A DNA stretch of 57,229 nucleotides from the NCBI RefSeq assembly GCF_003172915.1, contig NZ_QGKU01000002.1:1-57229 (forward strand), written 5' to 3'. The DNA comes from Meridianimarinicoccus roseus (GTDB lineage Bacteria; Pseudomonadota; Alphaproteobacteria; Rhodobacterales; Rhodobacteraceae). Shown here piece after piece: positions 7,963 through 15,170 of this stretch (position 1 is the stretch's first letter; each line of letters begins with the position of its first letter). The notes beneath the pieces are model-generated. The model was not told the DNA's origin, made no database searches, and saw only the letters and a list, made by a program, of their open reading frames with translations. The position numbers were made by a program, and so were the translations under genes.

Positions 7963-9054
7963 ATGCGTATCCCCCTTTCCAATGTGGCCGAGGCTCTTTC
8001 GGCACGGCTGGACGGCAACCCCGAGATCGAGATCACGGGCGCGGCCGAACCGGCCCGTTGCGGAGCGGACCAGCTTGCGCTGGCGATGAGCCCGAAATAC
8101 GCCGAGGGACTGCCCCAAGGGCTGGCTCGCGCGGCGATCCTGTACGAAGGGGCGGACCGGGCGACCTACGGGCTTGAGACCGCTCTGTTCGTGACCCGGC
8201 CGCGGCTGGCGATGGCGCATCTGTCGCGGCTCTTCGATCCCGGTCCCGAGATTGCGCCAGGTATCCACCCCACCGCCGTGATCGATCCTTCGGCCGAGAT
8301 CGGGCCGGACGCCAGCATCGGGCCTCTGGTCGTGATCGGCTCAGGGGTCCGCATCGGGGCGCGCGCGCGCATCGCGTCCCATGTCAGCATTGCCGAAGGC
8401 ACGCGGATCGGCGCCGACGTTCTGATCCATTCGGGTGCGCGGATCTCGGGCGGCGCGCAGATCGGCGACCGGGTGATCCTGCATCCCAACTGCACCATCG
8501 GTGCCGACGGCTTCGCCTTCGTGACCGAACGCCCGTCCTCTGTGGAACGGGTCCGCGACGGGCTTCTGGACCAGATCGAGCCAGACCCGCAGGAATGGAC
8601 GCGCCTCCATTCGCTCGGAAGCGTGGAGATCGGCGACGACGTGGAGGTCGGTGCGTGCAGCAGCATCGACCGCGGAACGATCCGGGCCACTGTCATCGGC
8701 CGCGGCACGAAAATCGACAACCATGTCCAGATTGGCCACAATGTCACGGTCGGCGAGGATTGCATGATCTGTTCGATGGCAGGGATCGCCGGATCGAGCC
8801 GCCTGGGTGACCGCGTCGTGCTTGCCGGCAAGGTCGGCGTGAACGACAACATATTCATCGGCGATGACGTGCTGGCGGGGGGCGCAGCCAAGATCTTCAC
8901 CAACGTGCCGGCAGGCCGCGTGGTGCTTGGAAATCCGGCCGTGAAGATGAGCACGAACCTTGAGACCTACAAGGCCCTGCGCCGTCTGCCGCGGCTGCTG
9001 CGGGATGTCGCCGCGCTCAAGAAAGCGGTTCCCAAGCCGGGCCAGAATGACTAA
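7963..9054 (+). CDS. lpxD: UDP-3-O-acylglucosamine N-acyltransferase LpxD
   Basis: Adds the second 3-hydroxyacyl chain from acyl-ACP to UDP-3-O-acylglucosamine in lipid A synthesis. 363 aa, slightly longer than usual. It has an N-terminal uridine-binding domain followed by hexapeptide left-handed beta-helix repeats (IGPDASIGPLVVIG, IGADVLIHSGARISGG). It carries NCTIGADGFAF and DNHVQIGHNVTVGE, the latter with the catalytic His region of LpxD. It does not lie in the classic bamA-lpxD-fabZ-lpxA order; instead an ACP and a ketosynthase gene follow within 30 bases. Confidence 0.95.
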   Translation: MRIPLSNVAEALSARLDGNPEIEITGAAEPARCGADQLALAMSPKYAEGLPQGLARAAILYEGADRATYGLETALFVTRPRLAMAHLSRLFDPGPEIAPGIHPTAVIDPSAEIGPDASIGPLVVIGSGVRIGARARIASHVSIAEGTRIGADVLIHSGARISGGAQIGDRVILHPNCTIGADGFAFVTERPSSVERVRDGLLDQIEPDPQEWTRLHSLGSVEIGDDVEVGACSSIDRGTIRATVIGRGTKIDNHVQIGHNVTVGEDCMICSMAGIAGSSRLGDRVVLAGKVGVNDNIFIGDDVLAGGAAKIFTNVPAGRVVLGNPAVKMSTNLETYKALRRLPRLLRDVAALKKAVPKPGQND

Positions 9055-9084
9055 ATCGCCGAAGCGATCGGCGGGAGAAGCAAG

Positions 9085-9345
9085 ATGAACGTGAAGGACA
9101 GGGTAACCCGGATCATCGCGGAACAGGCGGTGATGGACGTAGCCGAGGTCACGCCGGACAAGACGCTGGACGACCTCGGGATCGACAGCCTCGGCCTGGT
9201 GGAGAGCATCTTCGCCATCGAGGAGGAGTTCGATATCCAGGTTCCCTTCAACGCGAACAATCCCGAAGACAGCGATTTCGACATTTCGAGTGTCGCGGCC
9301 ATCATCGCCGCGGTCGAAGGGCTGGTGGCGCAGCAATCCGCATGA
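9085..9345 (+). CDS. Acyl carrier protein, lpxD-linked
   Basis: 86-aa acidic ACP. The phosphopantetheine attachment Ser is in LDDLGIDSLGLVESIF, a good match to the DSL motif. The segment after helix II (IQVPFNANNPEDSDFDISS) is longer than in the standard FabD-region ACP and recalls specialised ACPs that serve lipid A, though it is not a clear AcpXL. The ribosome-binding site is GGCGGGAGAAGCAAG. It overlaps the next gene by 4 bases (ATGA), so the ACP and ketosynthase are translationally coupled. Which acyl chain it carries is not shown by the sequence. Confidence 0.88.
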   Translation: MNVKDRVTRIIAEQAVMDVAEVTPDKTLDDLGIDSLGLVESIFAIEEEFDIQVPFNANNPEDSDFDISSVAAIIAAVEGLVAQQSA

Positions 9346-10550
9346 AGCGTGTCGTCATCACCGGGCAGGGCACGGTCAACGCCCTTGGCGGCACTGTTCC
9401 CGAAACGCTGGAGGCGATGCGCGAAGGACGCTGCGGGATCGGGCCGCTCGATATCCGCGATGTGGACCGGCTGGCGATCCGCATCGGCGGGCAGGTGCTG
9501 GGCTATGATCCGGAAGCGCATTTCAACCGCCAACAGATCGCGCTCTACGACCGGTTCACGCAGTTCACGCTGATCGCAGCCGCCGAGGCGATCGGTCAGT
9601 CCGGGCTCAGCTTCGCGGGCGATCTTGCGGCGCAAAGCGGGGTCGTGCTGGGCACTGCCGGCGGCGGGATGCAAACCTCGGACGAGAACTACCGCTCGGT
9701 CTATGAGGACGGCAAGAACCGGGTCCATCCCTTCGTCGTGCCCAAGCTGATGAACAACGCCGCCTGCAGCCATGTCTGCATGAACTACAATCTCAAGGGA
9801 CCCAGTTTCACGGTCGCCACCGCCTGCGCGTCCTCCAACCACGCGATGGGGCAGGCGTTTCACATGATCCGGGGCGGCGCGGCCACGGTCATGGTGACCG
9901 GTGGGTCCGAATCCATGCTGTGCTTTGGCGGGGTGAAGGCATGGGAGGGGCTGCGCGTGATGTCGCGCGATGCGTGTCGCCCGTTTTCGGCCAACCGCAA
10001 CGGCATGGTGCAGGGCGAGGGCGCTGCGATCTTCGTCTTCGAGGAATATGAACACGCCCGCGCTCGAGGCGCGGAGATCCTGGCGGAGGTGATCGGTTTC
10101 GCAATGACGTCCGATGCGGCCGATATCGTGATGCCGTCCAAGCAAGGGGCGGCGCGCGCGATCAAGGGGGCGGTGCAGGATGCGCGCGTTTCGCTGTCCG
10201 ATGTGGGCTATATCAATGCGCACGGCACCGGAACCGCCGCCAACGACAAGACCGAATGCGCCGCCGTGGCGGATGTGTTCGGACCCCATGCCGACAGCCT
10301 GATGATCTCGTCCACCAAGTCGATGCATGGCCACGTGATCGGCGGCACCGGCGCGATCGAACTGCTGGCCTGCATCATGGCGCTGCGGGATGGGGTGATC
10401 GCACCGACCATCGGCTACGAGGAGCCGGACCCGGAATGTGCGCTCGACGTGGTGCCGAACACCGCCCGCGAGGCGGATGTCAGCGTCGTGCTGTCCAATG
10501 CCTTCGCCTTCGGCGGACTCAACGCCGTCCTGGCGCTGCGACGGATCTGA
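9342..10550 (+). CDS. Beta-ketoacyl-ACP synthase (FabF-like KAS II)
   Basis: Condensing enzyme of 402 aa, elongating acyl chains with malonyl-ACP. The Cys-His-His triad is complete: Cys in VATACASSNHAMG, His in NAHGTGTAANDKTE, His in SMHGHVIGGTGAIE. The family hallmark NAFAFGGLNAVLAL closes the protein. Its start overlaps the stop of the ACP gene, so it probably works on that ACP. The lpxD context suggests a role in making a lipid A acyl chain (inference) rather than bulk fatty acids. The gene faces ialB convergently. Confidence 0.93.
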   Translation: MKRVVITGQGTVNALGGTVPETLEAMREGRCGIGPLDIRDVDRLAIRIGGQVLGYDPEAHFNRQQIALYDRFTQFTLIAAAEAIGQSGLSFAGDLAAQSGVVLGTAGGGMQTSDENYRSVYEDGKNRVHPFVVPKLMNNAACSHVCMNYNLKGPSFTVATACASSNHAMGQAFHMIRGGAATVMVTGGSESMLCFGGVKAWEGLRVMSRDACRPFSANRNGMVQGEGAAIFVFEEYEHARARGAEILAEVIGFAMTSDAADIVMPSKQGAARAIKGAVQDARVSLSDVGYINAHGTGTAANDKTECAAVADVFGPHADSLMISSTKSMHGHVIGGTGAIELLACIMALRDGVIAPTIGYEEPDPECALDVVPNTAREADVSVVLSNAFAFGGLNAVLALRRI

Positions 10551-10571
10551 TCCCGCCGCAGCGCGCAGCGG

Positions 10572-11153
10572 TCAGGGCAGGCTCAGCATCGTGTAGGCAG
10601 CGGTGAACCCGGCCAGCGAAACGGTCAATTCCACCGGTGTGTCGGGGGCAGCGGCGGGAAAGATCGTCAGCACCGCCGTCGAGCCTGCCTTAAGGGCCTC
10701 GACCTCGCCCGGGCGAAGGCCGATCTGCGCCACACAACCCTGCCGCGTACACAGCTGGAACGGGTAGCTGCGCGCCTCGCCACCATCGACCGACATGCGC
10801 AGCCCGCGCGGGAGCAGCGTTTCAAGCGGTGTGATCACTGTTGCTCCGGCCTCAACTTCGGTCTGGCCGACAGTGAAGAGGTTGATTTCTGCAGTCGGGT
10901 TGCCGTCCGCGCTGGTCAGAAGCTGGTTCATCTCGCAAGGGTCCTGGCGCTCATCCTCGGCCCGAACGCAGCGCACACTCCAGTCCTCGAAGGTGCCAAG
11001 ATTGTAGGGCTGACCAAGTTGCGCGTCGGCCCGGCTGGGGGCGACCTGCGGCTGTCCGCCCTGCTGCGCGACGGAAAGCCCGGGCGCAAGCGCGGCGGCG
11101 ATGCCGAAGAAAACAGCAGTAATCAACTTTGGGTGGTTTTTTGTCACAGACAT
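10572..11153 (-). CDS. Invasion-associated locus B (IalB) family protein
   Basis: 193-aa exported protein. The signal peptide LITAVFFGIAAALAPGLSVA is followed by an IalB domain beginning LGTFEDWSVRCVRAEDE. Two Cys pairs (CVRAEDERQDPC, CTRQGC) could form disulfides. IalB proteins are widespread in Alphaproteobacteria; the Bartonella member is linked to invasion, but free-living species carry several copies with unknown envelope functions. The leader between the start and the upstream CorC-like gene holds two hairpin terminators and a promoter-like pair (see the ncRNA entry). Confidence 0.88.
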   Translation of the reverse strand: MSVTKNHPKLITAVFFGIAAALAPGLSVAQQGGQPQVAPSRADAQLGQPYNLGTFEDWSVRCVRAEDERQDPCEMNQLLTSADGNPTAEINLFTVGQTEVEAGATVITPLETLLPRGLRMSVDGGEARSYPFQLCTRQGCVAQIGLRPGEVEALKAGSTAVLTIFPAAAPDTPVELTVSLAGFTAAYTMLSLP

Positions 11154-11224
11154 GCTGCCTTTCTGCCTATTTTCGCGGCGGGATACGGACGGGCGGCCTG
11201 CGCGGCCCGCTCCTGGCCGACATT

Positions 11225-11251
11225 AAAAAAGGGCCCTTAAGGACCCTTTTT
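11225..11251 (-). terminator. Hairpin with T-tracts on both strands
   Basis: AAAAAGGGTCC TTAA GGGCCCTTTTTT when read on the minus strand: a 6-bp GC stem extended by A-T pairs, a TTAA loop, and a run of six T. The A-run on the other side makes it formally bidirectional. No plus-strand gene ends here, so the minus-strand reading is the meaningful one. Confidence 0.7.
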
Positions 11252-11295
11252 CGTTATATTTTTTTCTCCCTGTCGGACTGGCCGACGTCTTGTGA
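11225..11295 (-). ncRNA. Candidate small RNA (or ialB leader) with own promoter and terminator
   Basis: On the minus strand a promoter-like pair (-35 TTGACG 11324-11329, 17-base spacer, -10 TAGCGT 11301-11306) is followed by about 70 bases. These hold a hairpin (GTCGG ccagt CCGAC), an A-rich linker, and a terminator-type hairpin with U-tract ending near 11225. No coding frame is evident. It follows the terminator of the CorC-like gene, so it looks like an independent unit. It could instead be an attenuated 5' leader of ialB, whose start is 72 bases further on. Seen in sequence; transcription is inferred. Confidence 0.35.
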
Positions 11296-11300
11296 TCGTC

Positions 11301-11329
11301 ACGCTACGGCGACTCGTCGCACCCGTCAA
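11301..11329 (-). promoter_or_regulatory. Sigma70-type promoter candidate for the small RNA/ialB leader
   Basis: TTGACG and TAGCGT separated by exactly 17 bases on the minus strand. Position and spacing fit a housekeeping promoter. The -10 matches only moderately. Confidence 0.4.
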
Positions 11330-11361
11330 CAGGGTTTTCCGGCGGTTTCCAAGAGGGATCG

Positions 11362-11389
11362 AAAAAAGGCCGCACCCGAGGGCACGGCC
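11362..11389 (-). terminator. Rho-independent terminator of the CorC-like gene
   Basis: Minus-strand GGCCGTGCCC, short loop, GGGTGCGGCC followed by TTTTTT. The stem has about nine pairs with two G-U pairs. It lies about 105 bases after the stop codon of the CorC-like gene. Confidence 0.75.
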
Positions 11390-11495
11390 AGTCCAACAGG
11401 GAGGGAACACCACAAGGCCAAAACGGCCATGCGACAGACCGACCGTAGGGCCAAGGGGTTAACAATCCGTGGCAGCGGCGCTCGCCGCCGGTGCG

Positions 11496-12809
11496 TCAGC
11501 CGCGCGACGCCGCGCCGACAGGCGAAATCTTCAGCCGCGTTATCCTGTTGTTTTCGCGGGCCATGACCTCGAACCGGAAGCCATGGAAGATGAACACCTG
11601 GCCGACCCGCGGGATCATCTGTGCCTCGTGGATCACGAAGCCCGCAATCGTGTTCGCAGCCTCGTCCGGCAACGTCCAGTCGCGTGCGCGGTTCAGATCG
11701 CGGATCGTCATGGCACCGTCGACAAGGTACTTCCCATCACCTGTCTTAACGATCATGTGATCGGCGCCGGTGTCGAATTCGTCCGTGATCTCGCCGACGA
11801 TCTCTTCGAGAATGTCCTCCAGGGTGATCAAGCCTTGCAGATCGCCGTATTCGTCCACCACCAGCGCGAAATGCGTGTGCCGCTTCAGAAACTGGCGCAT
11901 CTGGTCGTCCAGCGTCGTGGTTTCCGGCACGAAATAGGGTTTGCGCGCCACCGACATGATGTCGAATTCCAACAGGCCCGCATCGCCGCCCTCGATCCGG
12001 TCATGCACGGCGCGCAGAAGGTCCTTGGCATGGATCACGCCGATGATGTTTTCGGGATCGTCCTTATAGACAGGAAGGCGGGTGTGCGGTGATTGCAGCG
12101 CTTGCGCCACCACGTCCGGCGCCGGTGTATCCGCGTCGATCATCTCGATGCTGGACCGGTGGCGCATGATCTCCTCCACCGTGCGGTCGCCGAGGTCGAG
12201 CGCACCGAGAAGGCGATCCCGGTCCTCTTTCTCGAATACGCCCTCGGAATGGCCGAGCGTCAGCGTTCCCACGATCTCTTCGCGGATCGACAGAACGTTG
12301 CGGGTCGGGTCCACGGGCACCCCGACAAGGCCCAGCACCCCGCGCACGATAATCCGCACCACAGCGACAGGCGGCGCCATTGTACGCACAACGAGGCTGA
12401 TCAGCGGCGCGGCCAGCGTCGCGGCCTTCTCGGAATTGGAAATGGCGTAGGTTTTCGGAAGAACCTCGGCGAAGACCAGCACCAGCACGGTCATCACGAG
12501 CGTCGCTGCCGCAACGCCGCTTTCGCCCAGCGTGCGTGTGAAAAGCGCGGTGGCAAGTGACGTGGCGAGGATGTTGGCGATGTTGTTGCCCAGCAGGATC
12601 GACCCAATCAGCCGCTCGCTGTCCTCGGTCAGCTTCAGCGCGAGCCCGGCCCCGCGCGAGCCGTCGTCGGACATGCTGCGCAGCTTGCCGCGCGAGGCCG
12701 CGGTCAGCGCCGTCTCGGAGCCTGAGAACAAGGCCGAGCAGATCAGCAGCAGGAAAATCGCTGAAGCGGTCACCCAGAAGGCCGCGTCGAAGGCAGTGCC
12801 GGTGTCCAT
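11496..12809 (-). CDS. HlyC/CorC (CNNM) family protein with CBS domains
   Basis: 437-aa membrane protein. The N-terminal CNNM (DUF21) domain has about four membrane segments and the typical SGSETALTAASRGKLRSM and LLGNNIANILATSLAT motifs. A CBS pair follows (MRHRSSIEMIDADTPAPDVV; TRLPVYKDDPENIIGVIHAKDLL; LVVDEYGDLQGLITLEDILE), then a C-terminal CorC_HlyC domain. The family is linked to Mg2+/Co2+ efflux; the name hemolysin is historical. ATG at 12809 is taken as the start; a GTG lies one codon upstream. A terminator follows the gene. Confidence 0.92.
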   Translation of the reverse strand: MDTGTAFDAAFWVTASAIFLLLICSALFSGSETALTAASRGKLRSMSDDGSRGAGLALKLTEDSERLIGSILLGNNIANILATSLATALFTRTLGESGVAAATLVMTVLVLVFAEVLPKTYAISNSEKAATLAAPLISLVVRTMAPPVAVVRIIVRGVLGLVGVPVDPTRNVLSIREEIVGTLTLGHSEGVFEKEDRDRLLGALDLGDRTVEEIMRHRSSIEMIDADTPAPDVVAQALQSPHTRLPVYKDDPENIIGVIHAKDLLRAVHDRIEGGDAGLLEFDIMSVARKPYFVPETTTLDDQMRQFLKRHTHFALVVDEYGDLQGLITLEDILEEIVGEITDEFDTGADHMIVKTGDGKYLVDGAMTIRDLNRARDWTLPDEAANTIAGFVIHEAQMIPRVGQVFIFHGFRFEVMARENNRITRLKISPVGAASRG

Positions 12810-13103
12810 CACTCATATCCCTGTTTCAACCAAATCTGCCGCTGTTATGGGGGTGCCGTCCCGCGCCCGCAAGGGAGCCGCGGGCCTGCCTGCGCGGGCG
12901 GCACTTGCCCGCGGTGTGGTCAGATCATTCACTGGCCCGGATGCCGTTTTCTGGCCGCGCAAGAAATGCACGGTTTCCGCACGGTTATGGGTCATTTTCT
13001 TGCATTTTGCGTTTGCTCTCGCTTTGCAAATCGGTAGGGTCGCGGCACTCTGTCCGTCCGGCTGCCGTTGCATCGGATGCACCATAGAACTGGGAGGTTA
13101 CTT

Positions 13104-14192
13104 ATGGATCGTCGCTCATTCCTGAAGAATTCCGCGCTTGGCGGTGGGGCCGCCGCGGCCACGACGCTGGCGGCGCCCGCGATTGCGCAGGGCACGCGCA
13201 CTCTGTCGATGGTCACGACCTGGCCGCGCGGCTTGGCGGGCGTCTGGGACTCGGTGGAACGCTTCGCGCAGAACGTGAACGACATCTCGGGCGGCACGCT
13301 CGTGGTGGAGCCGAAGGGCGCGGGTGAGCTTGTCGGCGCACTGGAATCCTTTGATGCCGTGACCGCCGGGCAGGCTGACATCTATCACGGTGCGGACTAC
13401 TACTGGACCGGCCAGCACCCGGCCTGGGCGTTCTTCACAGCGGTGCCCTTCGGCATGACCGCGCCGGAACTCATGACATGGTACTACGGTCAGGGCGGCA
13501 TGGCCAAGCACCACGAACTGGGCGAGATCTTCGGTGTGCGGCCGTTCATCGCCGGGCAGACCGCGGCGCAGGGTGGTGGCTGGTTCCGCCGCGAAATGAA
13601 GACGCCCGAGGATTTTCAGGGCCTCAAGTTCCGCATGCCGGGTCTTGGCGGCCAGGTGCTGACAGAAATGGGATCATCGGTTCAGGTTCTTCCGGGCGGC
13701 GAGATCTACCAAGCCCTGTCTACCGGCGCGCTGGACGGCACCGAGTGGATCGGTCCGTGGTCCGACGAACGGCTTGGTCTGCAGGAGGTCTGCGACTTCT
13801 ACTACCCGGCCGGGTTCCACGAGCCGGGCGCGGCGCTGTCTGTCGGGGTCAACCTCGACGTGTTCAACAGCCTCACCCCGACCCAGCAGCGCGCGATCGA
13901 GGTGTCGGCCGGAGAGGCGCACCAGCACAACTACGCGCTGTTCATCGCCAACAACGGCCCGGCGCTGCAGCGGCTGATGGACGGAGGCGTCAAGACCTAT
14001 CAGTTCTCGAACGAGATCTGGGACGCGTTTGGCGCTGCATCGCAGACGGTTCTGGGCAGCTTCATGGATGACGAGATCTTTGCCGACGTACACGACCACG
14101 TGATGGCGGCGATGGCATCTTCGTCGAACTGGATGTCCCAGTCCGACAGCGCCTACACCGCACAGCGCAACCGCGTTCTGGCCAGCCTCTGA
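13104..14192 (+). CDS. TRAP transporter substrate-binding protein (DctP/TakP type)
   Basis: Periplasmic solute receptor, 362 aa. It starts with a twin-arginine-like signal MDRRSFLKNSALGGGAAAA and cleavage near APAIAQ. The mature protein is DctP-family, of the TakP-like subgroup that binds 2-oxo acids or other organic acids (WPRGLAGVWDSVERFAQ; GLKFRMPGLGGQVL, with the conserved Arg that salt-bridges a carboxylate; GALDGTEWIGPWSDERLGL). A longer frame upstream has no good ribosome-binding site, while GGGAGGTTACTT precedes this ATG. It is the first gene of a three-gene TRAP operon. Confidence 0.93.
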   Translation: MDRRSFLKNSALGGGAAAATTLAAPAIAQGTRTLSMVTTWPRGLAGVWDSVERFAQNVNDISGGTLVVEPKGAGELVGALESFDAVTAGQADIYHGADYYWTGQHPAWAFFTAVPFGMTAPELMTWYYGQGGMAKHHELGEIFGVRPFIAGQTAAQGGGWFRREMKTPEDFQGLKFRMPGLGGQVLTEMGSSVQVLPGGEIYQALSTGALDGTEWIGPWSDERLGLQEVCDFYYPAGFHEPGAALSVGVNLDVFNSLTPTQQRAIEVSAGEAHQHNYALFIANNGPALQRLMDGGVKTYQFSNEIWDAFGAASQTVLGSFMDDEIFADVHDHVMAAMASSSNWMSQSDSAYTAQRNRVLASL

Positions 14193-14258
14193 CGCGATCC
14201 GGCCCGCTCCGTTCCGCGCAAGGCGCGGTGCGGGCCACCCTGACCATCGGAGGACGCG

Positions 14259-15155
14259 ATGCTTGACGGTTTCCTCTGGCTTGTCATCAACACGGTGATG
14301 GGCCTTTACAACACCGCCTATGCACTGACTCATCCCGCTTCTTGGCTCAATTGGTCGGACTCTCAAGCGATCATGCGCTTTGCCTATTATGGCGGGTCGG
14401 TCGAACTGTTCTTCGCGGTCTTCGCGCTGGTGCTGGTGCTGACCGGCGCCGGGCTGGCCTACCGGCCCTTGCTATGGGGCTTCGTGCGCGGAGCGGAAGC
14501 CTTCGGTAACTCCGTCGGGCGGTTGTTCGCCTGGGCGGGTCTTCTGATGGTGCTTCAGCAAACGCTGATCGTATTCCTTCAGCGCATCTTCCTTGTCTCG
14601 GAAATCTCGGTCGGCCCGTTCGGCAGCGTATTCACCAAGTCGCTCAGCTGGTACTCAGAGGAACTCAAGCTTTACAACGCGATGATCGTCGCACTGTGTT
14701 GCGCCTACACCTTCATCCAAGGCGGGCACGTGCGGGTCGATCTGGTCTACGGGTCGGTTTCGCGCCGCACCAAGAAGATCATCGACATGGCCGGGTGCCT
14801 GTTGTTCATGGTGCCGGTGCTGGTCGTGACATGGATGTATGCCTGGTTCTTCCTGTGGCGGCACCTTATCACGCCGAAGATTTCGGCCTCCGATACGATC
14901 GATGCGCTGCTGCGCAAGGCGCGCGTGCTGAAATGGAACGTGGAAACCTACAGCTTCTCGCCCAACGGCTTCAACGGCTACTTCCTGTTCAAGATGCTGA
15001 TCGTCGCCTTCGTGGCGATGATGCTGATCCAGGCGCTGGCCTTCTTCTATCGAAATCTGCTGGAACTGCTCGAAGGTGAGGAAGCCGACGGGCGGTACCA
15101 CGATGCCGACGTACTTGGCGACGAGATCGCCGAGCGCACGGCTGACATCCACTAG
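14259..15155 (+). CDS. TRAP transporter small permease (DctQ), large variant
   Basis: 298 aa against 160-200 for a typical DctQ, with several membrane segments (about residues 48-70, 88-110, 138-158, 175-200, 245-270). YNAMIVALCCAYTFIQGGHV RVDL is the conserved DctQ motif that precedes the RVDL stretch. The extra length, including an N-terminal addition with a membrane helix, matches the subgroup annotated as mannitol/chloroaromatic-type TRAP transporters. It sits between the receptor and the large permease, 15 bases from the latter. Confidence 0.87.
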   Translation: MLDGFLWLVINTVMGLYNTAYALTHPASWLNWSDSQAIMRFAYYGGSVELFFAVFALVLVLTGAGLAYRPLLWGFVRGAEAFGNSVGRLFAWAGLLMVLQQTLIVFLQRIFLVSEISVGPFGSVFTKSLSWYSEELKLYNAMIVALCCAYTFIQGGHVRVDLVYGSVSRRTKKIIDMAGCLLFMVPVLVVTWMYAWFFLWRHLITPKISASDTIDALLRKARVLKWNVETYSFSPNGFNGYFLFKMLIVAFVAMMLIQALAFFYRNLLELLEGEEADGRYHDADVLGDEIAERTADIH

Positions 15156-15170
15156 GGCGGGGAACGCGGT

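Noticed and set aside
10530-10572. Inverted repeat GCGCTGCG...CGCAGCGC between the ketosynthase and ialB stops as a terminator
   Set aside because: The loop is long and there is no T-tract on either strand.
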